Source: Hyposmocoma kahamanoa (Eukaryota; Arthropoda; Insecta; Lepidoptera; Cosmopterigidae). From it: DNA of 64,000 nt. Positions 31,949-42,601 of the stretch are shown here, in pieces (the stretch's first letter is position 1; every line of letters begins with the position of its first letter). Below the pieces are notes generated by a model. That model was not told the DNA's origin. It did no database searches and saw nothing but the letters and a program-made list of their open reading frames with translations. A program made the translations under genes and the position numbers. Where the stretch lies: positions 6,734,691 to 6,798,690 of the forward strand of contig NW_020653713.1 of assembly GCF_003589595.1 (NCBI RefSeq), given 5' to 3'.

Positions 31949-34004
31949 GGGCTTCAAGTCTCTCTTCTCCCGGATGTTTCTCTTACGCCACCTGAAGGTC
32001 GATTCAGAACCTTACGATAGCTCAGTTGTCGACCGATTTCTTTTCATTTTTATTCACAACACCCAAATCGAACGTCAAACTGTCGTATTCGAAACCGAAC
32101 CGAAATGACGTCACACCAGTACGATTACTCGAACTTCTATTACACTAACGCTATTTAGAATACAGTTCTCGAATGAAATTTACCGAACGTCCAATTGTTT
32201 ACAAACCAAGAATGTAATATGGAAATCTCTTATTATTTTAAATAAAGTCTGGAATTTGTTAAATTTTATTAATTTATTATAATGCAAGACTAATGCATTC
32301 ATATATATTAGGCCTTTATAGTATTAAAATGCGTATAAAAGGATTTTCATTTTTCTTACAATCATTTCACTGACTAACTCCGTAAACGTTGTTGGATAAC
32401 GATGTCGTATCCGAATCCGAATCGACGTTTAACTCGGAATGTCTGAATAGCTCGGAAAGCGCCCTTCGAATCGATAACTATATCCAATTGAACGATTTGG
32501 TTAAAGTATGGAAAAGTTCTGAATCGGGGTCCTGACCCTAATAATAATTATTGTAAAAGCTCGTCTTAATCGCAAGCCATATGTAATTATACCTCAAAAC
32601 ATCTAGATTGACAGAGATGGTTACTAGTTTCATTATTCTTACATATTATTCTTACAACGAACCGACAATTATGAAATTTGGAATATTTTGGTATAACACA
32701 CACATTACAGAAGTCAATGCTAAAATTAATTTTAATAAAATTTGAAATGCTAAATAAACGTTTCGCTCAACACATTCAAGTGCAATCGTCTACCTGCGTC
32801 AAATTTTATATTCTATCATCTACTTGCTATTTACTATTACAGAATCCATTTTTTATTCCTTTTATCAACATAATGGTAGTGTTATAATTGGGGTAAATAC
32901 GCCAGTTGTCGTCCTAAACAAACAGTCGCTGAGACAACTGCACGCCTGGCCGTCGCGCGTCCCGCCGCTGTTCCGCGTTCACGCAGCATTAATTGCGAGT
33001 TTAAACAACCGATAGGGCGTTGTTATGAGTTTATAAGAGGACGTAGTGTTTACATGTTATATGAGTAAATCGTTTTCATGCTGCTTTTATGTTATAATCA
33101 AGATTGTTGTAAAGTAAATAATAGGTCTTCTCAAATGGAAGATACGCAACAAGAGAGTACGGGCAACTGAAACGCGACTTGTACTTAAGTAAATCCCAAT
33201 AAAAACATAAGACAACTAAAAGCGCGTGGGACATGACAAAAAAGGGAAGGTAGTTCCAATTTGCAGAATTAAAATTAAGAACAAATCTCTCATTGATTAT
33301 TAGTGTCCGAGAATTACTGATAAAAATATAGTGAAAGTAATTCAACTGAATTTCAGGAAGTTTGATTTTATTTTAAGTTTACGGTATAATTGCTCTATAA
33401 TAAAATTTCCCGTCTAAAATTAAATCAAATTTTAGTAAAATGAACCTAAACTAAACTTAAATTAAATTTAAGTTCATAGTATAATTACACTATCGCTTAT
33501 AATTAAATGTCCAGTCATATTGTATGCAGTGAATGTAAACTAAGTGTAGTTTGTGTTAGTTAAATCGACTCTACTAAGTAAAAAAATATTTCAAATAAAA
33601 CATCTAAATCTGAATTATAACCTTGATGCGCGAAGGATTGGATCTAATTCGTAATTATGATGTATTTCGCAGCGCCTGTTTTTGTAATAAACGACTGCAC
33701 CCTACGATGGTTTTTTGTCGATAACATAATACTTAGTTATTAGTATACTTGACCCTGCGTTCGATTCAGCGTACATAAACTTAAGTGTAATGAAGTATAT
33801 GGTATATAAGTTTACTAGTCAAATTATTTTAGAGCACAAATTAAGTTTTCGTAATCAAAGTCAAATTAAAACGTTTAATCCCACTACTTAAAGCTTAAAG
33901 AACGCAAACCACGATATTTCAACAATAAATAATAAGCTCAATTATATTGCATTTAATATACTGTAACATTTCGACAAATTCTAGGAGATGCAATCAGTGA
34001 AGGC
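31949..34004. other. Long unassigned stretch
   Basis: No gene or mobile element recognised. A CpG-rich core sits at 32935-33005 (TGGCCGTCGCGCGTCCCGCC). A diffuse duplication of a TTTAAGTT...GTATAATT pattern occurs at 33370-33400 and 33466-33490. Confidence 0.4.
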
Positions 34005-34294
34005 TTTTTTATGATATCAAGTGACGGGACGAACATGTCGTGCGCCTGGTGGTAAGGGACACGCCTGTCTACTACAGGTTGCAGTGCCATTCAGGGCTTT
34101 AGATCTGAGGGGCACTGCCACTGCGCCAGTCGACCTGAGACTTAAGTTGTTAAATCCCAGGTGTTTGTAATGTCACCAACACAATTACTTTTCAAGAATG
34201 AAACGCAGTAATGGTCTTATTACTGCTTGGCGGAAAAAATAGGTAAGTACTTCCCTGGACGAACTCTTTCACAAGAACCTCTACTACTACTAAA
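34005..34294 (-). repeat. Family A, full length
   Basis: T-rich 3' end TTTTTTATGATATCAAGTGA to 5' end CTCTACTACTACTAAACAC. All blocks are present with moderate divergence. Confidence 0.92.
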
Positions 34295-34841
34295 CACATA
34301 ACACGCACCAAATTTCAGAGAATAATAAAAAATATAAACTAAAGCATAAATACTCAATGGCCATATGTCTGCAGCGCAATTAATGCGACCAATGAAAACC
34401 ATATGAAAGAAACAGTGCAAAAAAGCGTGTGTGTCCATACAGGACAACACGTGCAAATGCGATCGCCGGTTCTCACGTCTACGGCAAAAAAAGCGACGTG
34501 ATTTATCACACACGCCGCGTGTGGGGGACTAGAACTTATCTAATTTGCCGTACTGCAGAAAACGATTATGCATAAAACTCATAAGAATCATAGGAGTTAC
34601 GTTACAGAACTAAAGGTAACTCTTTTTTTGGAATAAAAATATAAATTTTAATGATTCATTAAGTAACATGTTGTTGTGCTTTGATGAAGTAAAGGCCACA
34701 TTAAGTTTAAAGAACATTTCTGCAAATCTCGTAAGGCTATTTAAAAGGCATATTAAATATTGTAGCCATCAGCCACTTAAATCACGTATGATTCTAAACA
34801 TCGTTTGAATACGAAATAGAATAAGAAAAGAAAGAAAAAGA
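34295..34841. other. Unassigned sequence
   Basis: No gene seen. 34420-34530 is richer in CpG (ATGCGATCGCCGG, CACACACGCCGCGTGTGG). Confidence 0.4.
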
Positions 34842-35216
34842 AATACGTTCACAAGATTCAAGTAACACAAAGGGCAATGGAGTGCGCCATGCTCGGAATT
34901 TCTCTGCTGGACCACGTACCCAATGTAGACATTCGAAATCGCATAAAGGTAGTAGACGCCGGTACGAGGATAGCCAAGCTTAAGTGGAGGTGGGTGGTGC
35001 ACTTGGCTAGAAGAGACGATGGAAGATGGACGAAAGCCGAAGAACGGTGCCCAAGGGCTGCAAAAACATCACGGGGCAGACCACCCGCCCTATGAATTGA
35101 TGACGTCAAGGTCATAGTTGGACGTGACTCCCAAGGGACCTGAAAGAATGGCGCAATAGAAAGGAGGCCTGTACTCAGCAGTGGGTGCAAACAGGTTGAA
35201 ATTATTCTAATAAATA
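34842..35216 (+). pseudogene. RTE-like LINE 3' end
   Basis: The frame through 34877-35095 reads QVTQRAMECAMLGISLLDHV, then GTRIAKLKWRWVVHLARRDD and a GRPPAL end, a signature of RTE-type LINE ORF2 C-termini. A stop follows at about 35093. A shifted frame continues with WRNRKEACTQQWVQTG and a stop. The 3' sequence ends in AACGATGAT and abuts a C SINE in opposite orientation. Confidence 0.85.
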
Positions 35217-35224
35217 ACGATGAT

Positions 35225-35464
35225 ATCATCATCAACAACAACCCATTTATACGTCCCATTGCTGAGTACTCTGGCTCAATACGGGTTGGGGACTTCACTC
35301 TTTTTCCGACGGCTGTGAACCTTCTTCGACGTGCAAGAAAAGCTCATGGCAAATTCTAAATTCAATTTTGCATATAAATTCCGAAAAATGCAGGGGTGCG
35401 ACATCGGGTTTGAACCCATGGCCTCTGCCTGAGACGGTAGGTCAAACCATAAGGCTACCACGGC
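35225..35464 (-). mobile_element. SINE family C, copy 4
   Basis: On the minus strand, the head GCCGTGGTAGCCTTATGG, body with AATTTGCCATGAGCTTTTCT, and tail GATGATGA are present. The B-box region reads GGGTTCAAACCCG. Part of the CCCAGCAGTGGG block is altered to ACTCAGCAATGGGACG. Confidence 0.9.
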
Positions 35465-35473
35465 TAATATATT

Positions 35474-35756
35474 ATTTTTTTTATTATAACATCAAGTGAC
35501 GGGACGAACAAGTCGTGCGCCTGATTATAAGCTACACGCTGGTCCATAACGGTTGCAGTGCCACTCAGAGCTTTCAAATCGCAAAGATCTGAGGGGCACT
35601 GCCACTGCGCCGTCACCCTTAGACATAAGTTGACAAGTCTCATGTCCCTGTAATTTCACAAGCACCCTTACTCTTCAAAACCAAAACACAGTAATGCTGA
35701 TATTACTGTTTGGCGGCAGAAATAGTTAATGTGGCGGTACTTTCCTGGATGAACAC
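35474..35756 (-). repeat. Family A, missing the 5' terminal 40 bp
   Basis: T-rich end at 35474, then all blocks to GTACTTTCCTGGATGAACAC. The second hairpin is clear: GCAGTGCCACTCAGA at 35555-35569 against TCTGAGGGGCACTGC at 35588-35602, with one mismatch in 15. Confidence 0.92.
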
Positions 35757-35843
35757 TTAATTATAATTAGCGATATATCGTACCCGTACCCGATCGGCCG
35801 AACGCTCGCACCGACACGTTAACACTGACACACAACTATACTA

Positions 35844-36010
35844 GGTCGTATTCTCGGTCGAACTCTACTCAATGCTCAAGTCAGGATTTGAGTATGGTTT
35901 AAAGCACTCGAAATCATACTCAAGTCCCTGCCATTAGGTTCGTAGTTCCAGTGCTTGTGTTTCCAGTGCAATCTTGACTTGAGCATTGATTAGAGTTCTA
36001 GAATACGACC
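35844..36010. mobile_element. Family H MITE, copy 1
   Basis: About 167 bp, with inverted ends GGTCGTATTC at the left and GAATACGACC at the right, extending inward with AATGCTCAAGTCAGGATT against AATCTTGACTTGAGCATT. A nearly identical copy lies at 45722-45885. Flanks read TA on both sides. It has no coding capacity. Confidence 0.88.
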
Positions 36011-36189
36011 CTAAAAGTCACTGTACGACTTACACATTGCGTTTTGCTGTTGATGCACCGCACCGTGTTACCCTCTAGGCGATAGTTGAAAATAAGTGCG
36101 TTGCTTAGGTCGATATCATAATGATTATATCTTCAAAATGAGCTGATCAGGATAAGGGACTGTATGAGCTATAGCCTGCTTGGCTTGCT
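36011..36189. other. Unassigned sequence
   Basis: Mixed composition; no feature recognised. Confidence 0.35.
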
Positions 36190-36375
36190 GCAGCGCTCAC
36201 AACTTGTTCTTAATTAATTAGCAGATATAAGTTGTTTATTACATATATTTATTTGATTTCCCTCCTTTTTGTTATTTTGTTTTGTTTTTATCTTCCTTTT
36301 TTTGGTTACTTATTGTTTTCTATTGTTTTGCGTGCTTGTGGAAAGTCAATAAACGTGTTCTATCTATCTATATAT
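36190..36375 (+). repeat. Probable LINE 3' UTR and tail
   Basis: A T-rich UTR-like stretch ends at GTCAATAAACGTGTTCTATC followed by TATCTATA. An AATAAA just before a short tandem TATC tail is the usual end of several insect non-LTR elements. No ORF2 sequence precedes it, so this is inferred. Confidence 0.5.
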
Positions 36376-36767
36376 ACACATGATAATTTCCAAAGTATTT
36401 CGGATTGTGTGTACTTGGTACTCTTAGATGTTTTCCCTACAAAAAAAGAAATGCAATCGTGTAAGATTCGGAACCACGATTGGGCAAAACATTCATGTAA
36501 TCTTAAAGTAACGTTATATTCATACGTTTTAAAGCTTAAGGCGATTTATGTGCTGATTACGATCATCGTATCACTTGTAAACTCGTTTCTCCGTTCATAA
36601 GTATCGCGTAGAAAATTCCAAATAACTTTAAAATGCTAATCGCACTTTATCGCTTTTACTTTAGCCCGATAAATTGTGTAGAAGTTGAATAAGAATTTGT
36701 GATTACGTGAATGTCTTTGCATTTTAAACCGGGAAGAAGTTCGATGATACACTTGATGGCAATGTTA
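36376..36767. other. Unassigned sequence
   Basis: Part of a 122-codon frame (36232-36600) covers this area. It is hydrophobic because of T-rich codons and resembles nothing known. Confidence 0.4.
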
Positions 36768-37165
36768 TCAATCAATCAATCATTTATTCATTATCAATAT
36801 AAGTAATTGTGTTTGAATGTCATGGATTTAAAATTAAGAATCATACAAATGAATTCAAATATCCAGTCAAATGAATTATTAGAAATTAAAATGAAATAGT
36901 GAAGTGTCAGAACAGAAACTATAAAATTATTATGAGTCAAAATGAACAATTTAAAACAATCAATTAAAATAATACAAAATTAAAATATAAAAAAATATAA
37001 AAATCAACCATTTATAAAATGTATAACAAATTTAAAATTCTTCTACGGAGTAACAGCACTTTTGTAATAATAAATCTCTGTCTTTTTTTAAACACTTTTA
37101 TGTCAGTAATAATCTTTCATTCTACAGGAAAATTATTAAATAAATTTACGGGCTAACATTGGTAG
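36768..37165 (-). pseudogene. LINE ORF2 C-terminus with TGAT tail
   Basis: On the minus strand the translation includes LFNNFPVE, a stop, and KIITDIKVFKKRQRFIIT; a shifted frame gives KCCYSVEEF. This fits the LYNxLP...IKxFK...YSVxEFL pattern at the end of several LINE ORF2 proteins. The element ends at 36768-36800 with AATAAATGATTGATTGATTG. Stops and frame changes make it inactive. Confidence 0.7.
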
Positions 37166-37616
37166 CAGTGCGTCACAATATTTAATTAAGGTACAATTAC
37201 ATTTTTTAAATTCTTCGTCCCAGTGGCCTCTCTCTGAATTAGCTCTTCATTTGTCTCAAACGGAAACTTCTACCAAACGGAAAAGAAAGTTTGACATTAA
37301 GCACCACCTAAAGACATTTTGTGATACAAAGTGTCCTCATATCACAAATCAGTCGCTTGCAGTGAGATAGAAGAAATCTCCTTTGCCTGTAGTTACACTA
37401 GCTCTTAGCTCTCTATAGAAAAATCAGCAAACACCTTTATGCATATAAAGGTACCTGTAAATAAACTTATTTGAAATTAATTTTCTTATTACGATATACT
37501 TAAAAAATTTTAATTATTGGCAAATATTTTACCAATATCTCATTCGGAACGCAGCGTTCCTTTAAAAAAACGTATTGTACAATTTTTTCAACCAATTTTT
37601 AAATTATAAAAATTTA
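37166..37616. other. Unassigned sequence
   Basis: AT-rich; it may include more of the upstream LINE at 37166-37260, but I cannot translate it convincingly. Confidence 0.35.
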
Positions 37617-37738
37617 AATCGCAAAAATCGCGCCCGTTGACAAGTCCCATGTGCCTGTACTGTCACCAGCACGCTTACCATTCAAAACTGGAACACAGTA
37701 ATATTTTCGTCAGCAAATACTTCACTGGACGAATTTTT
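37617..37738 (-). repeat. Family A partial copy
   Basis: AAGTCCCATGTGCCTGTACT, TTCAAAACTGGAACACAGTA and CTTCACTGGACGAATTTTT match. The 3' third and the second hairpin are absent, and the 5' terminus is eroded where SINE B starts. Confidence 0.85.
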
Positions 37739-37745
37739 CCTCTGA

Positions 37746-37952
37746 ACGTTACCATGACTGCCAGCGGTGAGAGGCAGAGGTCTCAGGTTCGATTCCCGGG
37801 CCGAAATTTAAAAACCCCTAAATATTTGTGTGGCCTACATTTATTCCTCACGAGAGTTTGGGTGTAATTTGTGATTGTCTATGTGTGTGTCCACCCGAGA
37901 CACAAGGTTTTCCTAGGGCTATGTAGAATGTTAAAATAAAAAAAAATAAAAC
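37746..37952 (+). mobile_element. SINE family B copy
   Basis: Part of the head (GTTACCATGACTGCCAG), exact B box GGTTCGATTCC at 37786-37796, body GAGTTTGGGTGTAATTTGTG and a tail that is A-rich (AATAAAAAAAAATAAAAC) instead of TTATT. It abuts the A fragment on its left. Confidence 0.87.
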
Positions 37953-39412
37953 AAAAATTAGTAATTAGGTAAGTAGATAGTAAAATTTGTAGACATTATT
38001 AAGCATTGTTCAGTTAACTTTTTAACAAAATTTACTACTGATGGACCTCATCATGTTATCCACAGGTTTTATTGCCTAGATCACCCTCGAGATAAAATAT
38101 TTATTCAACCTCTAAGCCCCAATTTTCAACACAAACTACTGAGTCTAGTGAATAGTATAAATCTAACCAACCGTTACATTAATTTGCTTGCGTTGCTACA
38201 AACCTACTCGCCGGATCGATTAAGAATTGATTATTCGCCGAAAACTTTTATTCACTTCCGACGCGACCAATACACGTACTAACACATACATACATGGACA
38301 ATGTGTGATAATCTTTGACGGTGGAGTCATATAAAGGAAATGAAGTAATAAAGGTCTTCGCTCCCGTATCAAGACCACGGCCGTTATAAGGAAATGGATT
38401 GAATATTATAATTGTCACAATTAATTTCAAAATTATTGTATTTTCGTAGACTGTGTTATTTTTTATTTCAATTTATTCAGGATATTCGACATAAAAAACA
38501 AAACACTTTAAATGAAATATCGAATATAATAGCTTAAAACTAGTGCTTCTAAATTTAAAGCACATCACAGATTGCAATGATAACAACATACTATTAAAGA
38601 TTAATAAATTAGGTCGACAGATTGTTGTTTAACACTATGTAAACATATAACTAATCAATTTATATATAATACAAATTAAATTAAAGTAATTTATTCAAAA
38701 TTTAACTTTTAAAATGTTATTTATACTTAAGGGAATTTGCTACGTGTAAAAAAAATGGATAATATTTGTGTTGCTATCGTGATTTCTTGAAAGATAACAA
38801 CCAGGTTTAAAATCTAGGAAAAAAAAATGTTAAACTTCTTGTTTAACATTTAAGTTTTTTACTTAATTTTAATGAATTTTGTATATTATTCAGTTATTAA
38901 TTATCTCAGTGTTATTTTCTGCATGACAAAGTAGTCAATATTGTTGAACCCTCCCATCGTTGATCCAAGCTGATCAAGACTGTTAGTCACAAAAAGACAA
39001 TATTAGAGCATCTTATCGTGACCGCATTGTAACAAAGTCGTGATTTTTTGGTGGTTATCGAGAAATGAAGATATTTAAAAAATACACGAGTATACTTTCA
39101 AATACAGGTAAGTAAATTGTTATATGGCTATGCTAGTGATGAGAAACTTAATCTTTGTACAGAAAATAAATTTATGGAAGGTCACGCCACATTGTCGTAC
39201 ATCATGCTGTCTTTAGATACGATCTACGGATAAAATCTAGTATATGCACACAAGTACATTTATTCACTTATTTTTTGTGTCAATATCTAAATGCTGATAA
39301 ATAAATTTTAACCCTTAAATGGCGGCAATGGTTGTATCATAAGATTTTTGTTTTCAAATTTTACTTTCAATTTATTCACTCTAACAAAAAAAGGGTAAAT
39401 GAAATAACAAAG
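37953..39412. other. AT-rich unassigned stretch
   Basis: Almost entirely AT-rich, with no recognisable gene or repeat. Confidence 0.45.
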
Positions 39413-40080
39413 TTTTTTATGATATCAAGTGACGGGACGAACAAGTCGTCGGCCTGATGGTAAGCGACACGCCTGTTCATAACAGTTGCAGCATAATAAT
39501 ACATGGACCACCCTTACGGTTTGTACAGGCGAGGGAAGCACTCCCAACGCTCAATGCCAGTCTATGTCAAATACTAATTAAACTTAAAAGGCAAGAGCTT
39601 CGCACTCTAACTGCCGCCCTAACGGGTCATGGTCCATACAATAAACACCTTTTCAATTTAGGTATCACAGACAGCCCTCTATGCAGAGCGTGCATGGAGG
39701 GGGAGGAAACGGCTGCGCACATCCTACTTCAGTGCTCCGGCGTGGCCAACTACAGGGCAAAGTACCTTGGAGTGCCAAGGGCGCTCCCCGAAGTCTTCAG
39801 CAAACCAAGGAGGCCGCTGAGAGTTGCGGATACCAGCCCGTTGCACCAAGTACCAAGTAACAGTTGCAGTACCACTCAGAGCTTTAAATCACATAGATCT
39901 GAGGGGGACTGCCACTGCGCCCGTCACCCTGAGACTTAAGTTGACAAGTTCCATGTGCCTATAACTTCACCTGCCCGTCGAACGCAGTAATGCTAACATT
40001 ACTACTTGGTGGCAGAAATAGGTAAGGTGGCAGTACTTCCCTATACGAACTCTTTCACAAGGAGCTCTAATAAAACTAAA
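39413..40080 (-). repeat. Family A, full length, split by a LINE insertion
   Basis: Left part TTTTTTATGATATCAAGTGA to TAACAGTTGCAG (39491); right part resumes with a second TAACAGTTGCAG at 39858 and runs to GGAGCTCTAATAAAACTAAA. Removing 366 bp plus one duplicated 12-mer restores a normal A copy. Confidence 0.92.
39492..39857 (+). pseudogene. 5'-truncated LINE inserted in A, encoding an ORF2 C-terminus
   Basis: The open frame covers nearly the whole insert: ALPTLNASLCQILIKLKRQE, LTGHGPYNKHLFNLGI, and a zinc-knuckle-like CRACMEGEETAAHILLQC (C-x2-C...H-x4-C), followed by KYLGVPRALPEVFSKPRRPL. This is the RNase-H-distal and zinc-finger-like tail of a non-LTR ORF2. The insert ends CACCAAGTACCAAG, not in poly(A). 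Flanking 12-bp duplications (39480-39491, 39858-39869) show target-primed insertion. The frame is short but not interrupted by stops within the insert. Confidence 0.88.
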
Positions 40081-40309
40081 ACGGCTACTCATACAATAAT
40101 AATAATGATAATGGATTCCGTACTCAGTAACTAGACTTGTGTACCCGTTACAATTCAAGATGTTTTTTTTATAAAAGCATCTCTTTTGATTGTAATGAAT
40201 ATTATGTTGTTTTACTTCTATGATATTCATTTATTTTTAGTGAAATTACTCCACTATACTCAATGACTATACTAGTTTGTTATAATTATAAATACAAAGA
40301 GTTTGTAAT
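40081..40309. other. AT-rich spacer
   Basis: Short AT-rich sequence; nothing recognised. Confidence 0.35.
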
Positions 40310-40410
40310 GCCAATCTATGGCAACCGCTCTGCCAATTGAGTTACACATCGAGTCAGCTGTAGCGCGAACCAAAAGAACCTGCGAGACATGTAAGAAATC
40401 CATGAAAGCT
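40310..40410 (-). repeat. tRNA-like 5' half, decayed SINE head
   Basis: On the minus strand, GTAACTCAATTGGCAGAGCG looks like a tRNA D-arm region (A box), but no B box follows. It may be a diverged D-type or other SINE head. I do not call a tRNA gene. Confidence 0.35.
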
Positions 40411-40445
40411 TTTTCTTCAACAAACCAAGTACAGTCGGTGCCCCA

Positions 40446-41078
40446 AGACGTAATATAATCTATTATATTTTGTTTATGATCGTACTTGATTTTGAAAAAC
40501 AATTTTCGTGGCGTAACGTTTTTACATAAACACTTTCTCCACTTATTACACCTATGTTTGTTAAATAGTGTAGTTTTATTTACATAATGTAACTGTAAAT
40601 GTATAGTCGGTGCCCTAAGATCCCTTACCCCTTAGCCGGCCGGTTGTGGGAGCCTTACGCATTCTACAGAGAAGTGTTTAAGGAAATTCAGCTTCATGAC
40701 TGAAATTTGCAATCTGTATTTAAGTATGCGTTAAAGATCAAATTGGTCTAACAAGTTGCTTAAAACGTTATTCCTTAATCTCATGACATCCCTAACGGCA
40801 TGCCATAATTAATTTTACCGCTCACAGGTTAAAGGTTAAGTTTGTTTAATACTTTTCTTCACACTTATCTCAGAAACAAATGGTCGATTAGGGGGGTCAG
40901 GGATCTTAGGGCATCGAATGTACATTTACAGATACGCTATTTAAGTGACAGTACCTACGCTATATAATAAACACTGTGATAATAAGTGGCAAATGTGTGT
41001 ATGTCCAAACGTAACTCTAGAAAAAGTGGTTGTTCAAGATTAAGTACGATCATAGACAAAACATAATAGATTATGTAA
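40446..41078. repeat. Family F foldback element with nested inverted repeats, copy 1
   Basis: The inner element is bounded by TAGTCGGTGCCCTAAGATCC (from 40604) and the complement of CATTCGATGCCCTAAGATCC (to 40921). Outside these ends, 40446-40602 and 40922-41078 are diverged inverted copies of each other, sharing for example AGTACGATCATAAACAAAAT against AGTACGATCATAGACAAAAC. A further ACAGTCGGTGCCCCAAGACG at 40431-40450 repeats the terminus motif. The interior matches 58240-58510. No coding capacity. Confidence 0.8.
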
Positions 41079-41217
41079 GTATCTACTTGCAATATTTAAG
41101 TAGAAATATTAAGAGCGGATACACGCGGCGAGTTTTAGCAGCGACACAAACGCGCGTTTGGATAATTTTCAAGTTAGTATCTAATTTCGGTGGCAATTTT
41201 TATTATTTATGTATTCT
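41079..41217. other. Unassigned spacer
   Basis: Includes GGATACACGCGGCGAG and CAAACGCGCGTTTGG, a short palindrome (CAAACGCGCGTTTG) at 41147-41160. Confidence 0.4.
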
Positions 41218-41453
41218 TTTTTTTTTTTTTTTTATAATAATAATAATAACGCACACACTCAACATAGCCCCGCACTAGGGAAACCCTGTGTCGCGGGTGC
41301 CATGGACACATACATAGACAACCACAAATTACACCCAAACTCACGAGAGAAATAAATGTAGGCCATACAAATATTTCTCCCGGCCCGGGAATCGAACCCG
41401 GGGACCTCTGCGTGGCAGTCCGGTATGGTAACCGTTCGGCCACGGAGGCAGTT
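41218..41453 (-). mobile_element. SINE family B, full-length copy
   Basis: Minus strand: head AACTGCCTCCGTGGCCGAAC, B box GGTTCGATTCC (41389-41399 on the plus strand complement), body GAGTTTGGGTGTAATTTGTG and tail TTATTATTATTATTAT, followed by a run of A. Together with the copy at 27792 it defines both ends of the family. Confidence 0.93.
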
Positions 41454-41630
41454 ATATTCGAGTTAATAATCGTGAAATATTAAATAATATTTCGGGTTAC
41501 TACATATGAATATTAAATGATAATTCATGATAATATTCTACAATATTTAAATAACAACTTATGCCACCGAAATTAGATAGGGAAAATTAATAAGAAAATT
41601 ACCCATATGTGTTAAATCATTAAAACATGC

Positions 41631-41673
41631 ATCGCGGTTGCATCGCATTTGCATCGCGATTGTATCGCTGCTT
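41631..41673 (+). repeat. Short GCATCGC tandem repeat
   Basis: GCATCGCGGTT, GCATCGCATTT, GCATCGCGATT and GTATCGCTG form about four 11-bp units just before the L copy. Confidence 0.85.
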
Positions 41674-41693
41674 AAATCGCGCATGTGTTTAAG

Positions 41694-42056
41694 AGTCTAT
41701 ACATTCTCAAATGGCTTTGGTTGATTCGGCATAACAGCGAAAGTGTTGAATAATCATTTTGGAAAAAATATATAGTAAAATCGAGGATATACACTGATTG
41801 CTATACGGTGTGAAAACACGATTCCAATATTTTTTTTTATTAAATAGGTACTTTACACATACCAATGTTTTTTTTTATATCAATTGAACTAAATAGGACA
41901 TGTATACTATATACGATACACATTTTTCAAATGGCTTTATTTTTGTTTATAAAAAATAATTCTGAAAGAAAGCCAGTGTCTTTGTTGCTCGACCCAAGCA
42001 AAATGAACCGTATTAGTACGGGAAAAAATTGAATTCAAGCTAAGATAGTAGTGACT
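41694..42056 (-). mobile_element. Family L MITE, copy 2
   Basis: Opposite orientation to 614-1025. The ends are AGTCTATACATTCTCA at the left and the complement of AGTCACTACTATCTTA at the right. Internal blocks such as AGGATATACACTGATTGC and AATGAACCGTATTAGTACGG match copy 1 in reverse. Shorter than copy 1 by about 50 bp. Confidence 0.8.
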
Positions 42057-42601
42057 GTTACAGGTAGATGATTAGAGACTGCATCCCTGCAGACACGTTA
42101 CTAAAGTCACCGTGTGTAACCGCTCTAAGAATATTTGATTAAGTATTCATGTTACCTTCGGTGACATAAGTTAAAATTTAAATGGATATAAGAGGACAGT
42201 GCTACCAGACCGTGCTCGAGTTGGGCATTTCGTAATCTGATGTTCATTAAAATAATACGGTATATACGTGGATAAAACTTTTTTATCATCTTCATCGTCA
42301 AACCATTAGCACTACATACAAACTATAATCAGTTAATACAAATAGTACCTATTAATGTATGTAACAAGAATTTTGTAGTTTGTGATGGTAGAAAATAAAC
42401 TTTTTCTTTTTTTTCTCACGCTCTGAAAGTACGTCAATATAGACTTACGTCGCGGCAGTAAAGTGCATCATTTAAGCCCTGGGGAGTAAAAAGTACCTAG
42501 TTTTTTAAATTTACTTCGAGTGATCTAAACGAAACTCAAACAGCCAGTAGGTACTTGCTCTAATTTGTGCCAAAGGTTCATTAAGTGAAATCATATATAT
42601 A
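42057..42601. other. Unassigned sequence
   Basis: No gene or repeat recognised; ends in a short TA run next to the mariner terminus. Confidence 0.4.

Noticed and set aside
31748..32020. Arg/Gly- or Pro-rich proteins on both strands
   Set aside because: All these frames are translations of the GC-rich minisatellite in the K element.
36232..36600. A 122-codon membrane protein gene
   Set aside because: Hydrophobicity comes from T-rich codons in what looks like a LINE 3' UTR; no similarity recognised.
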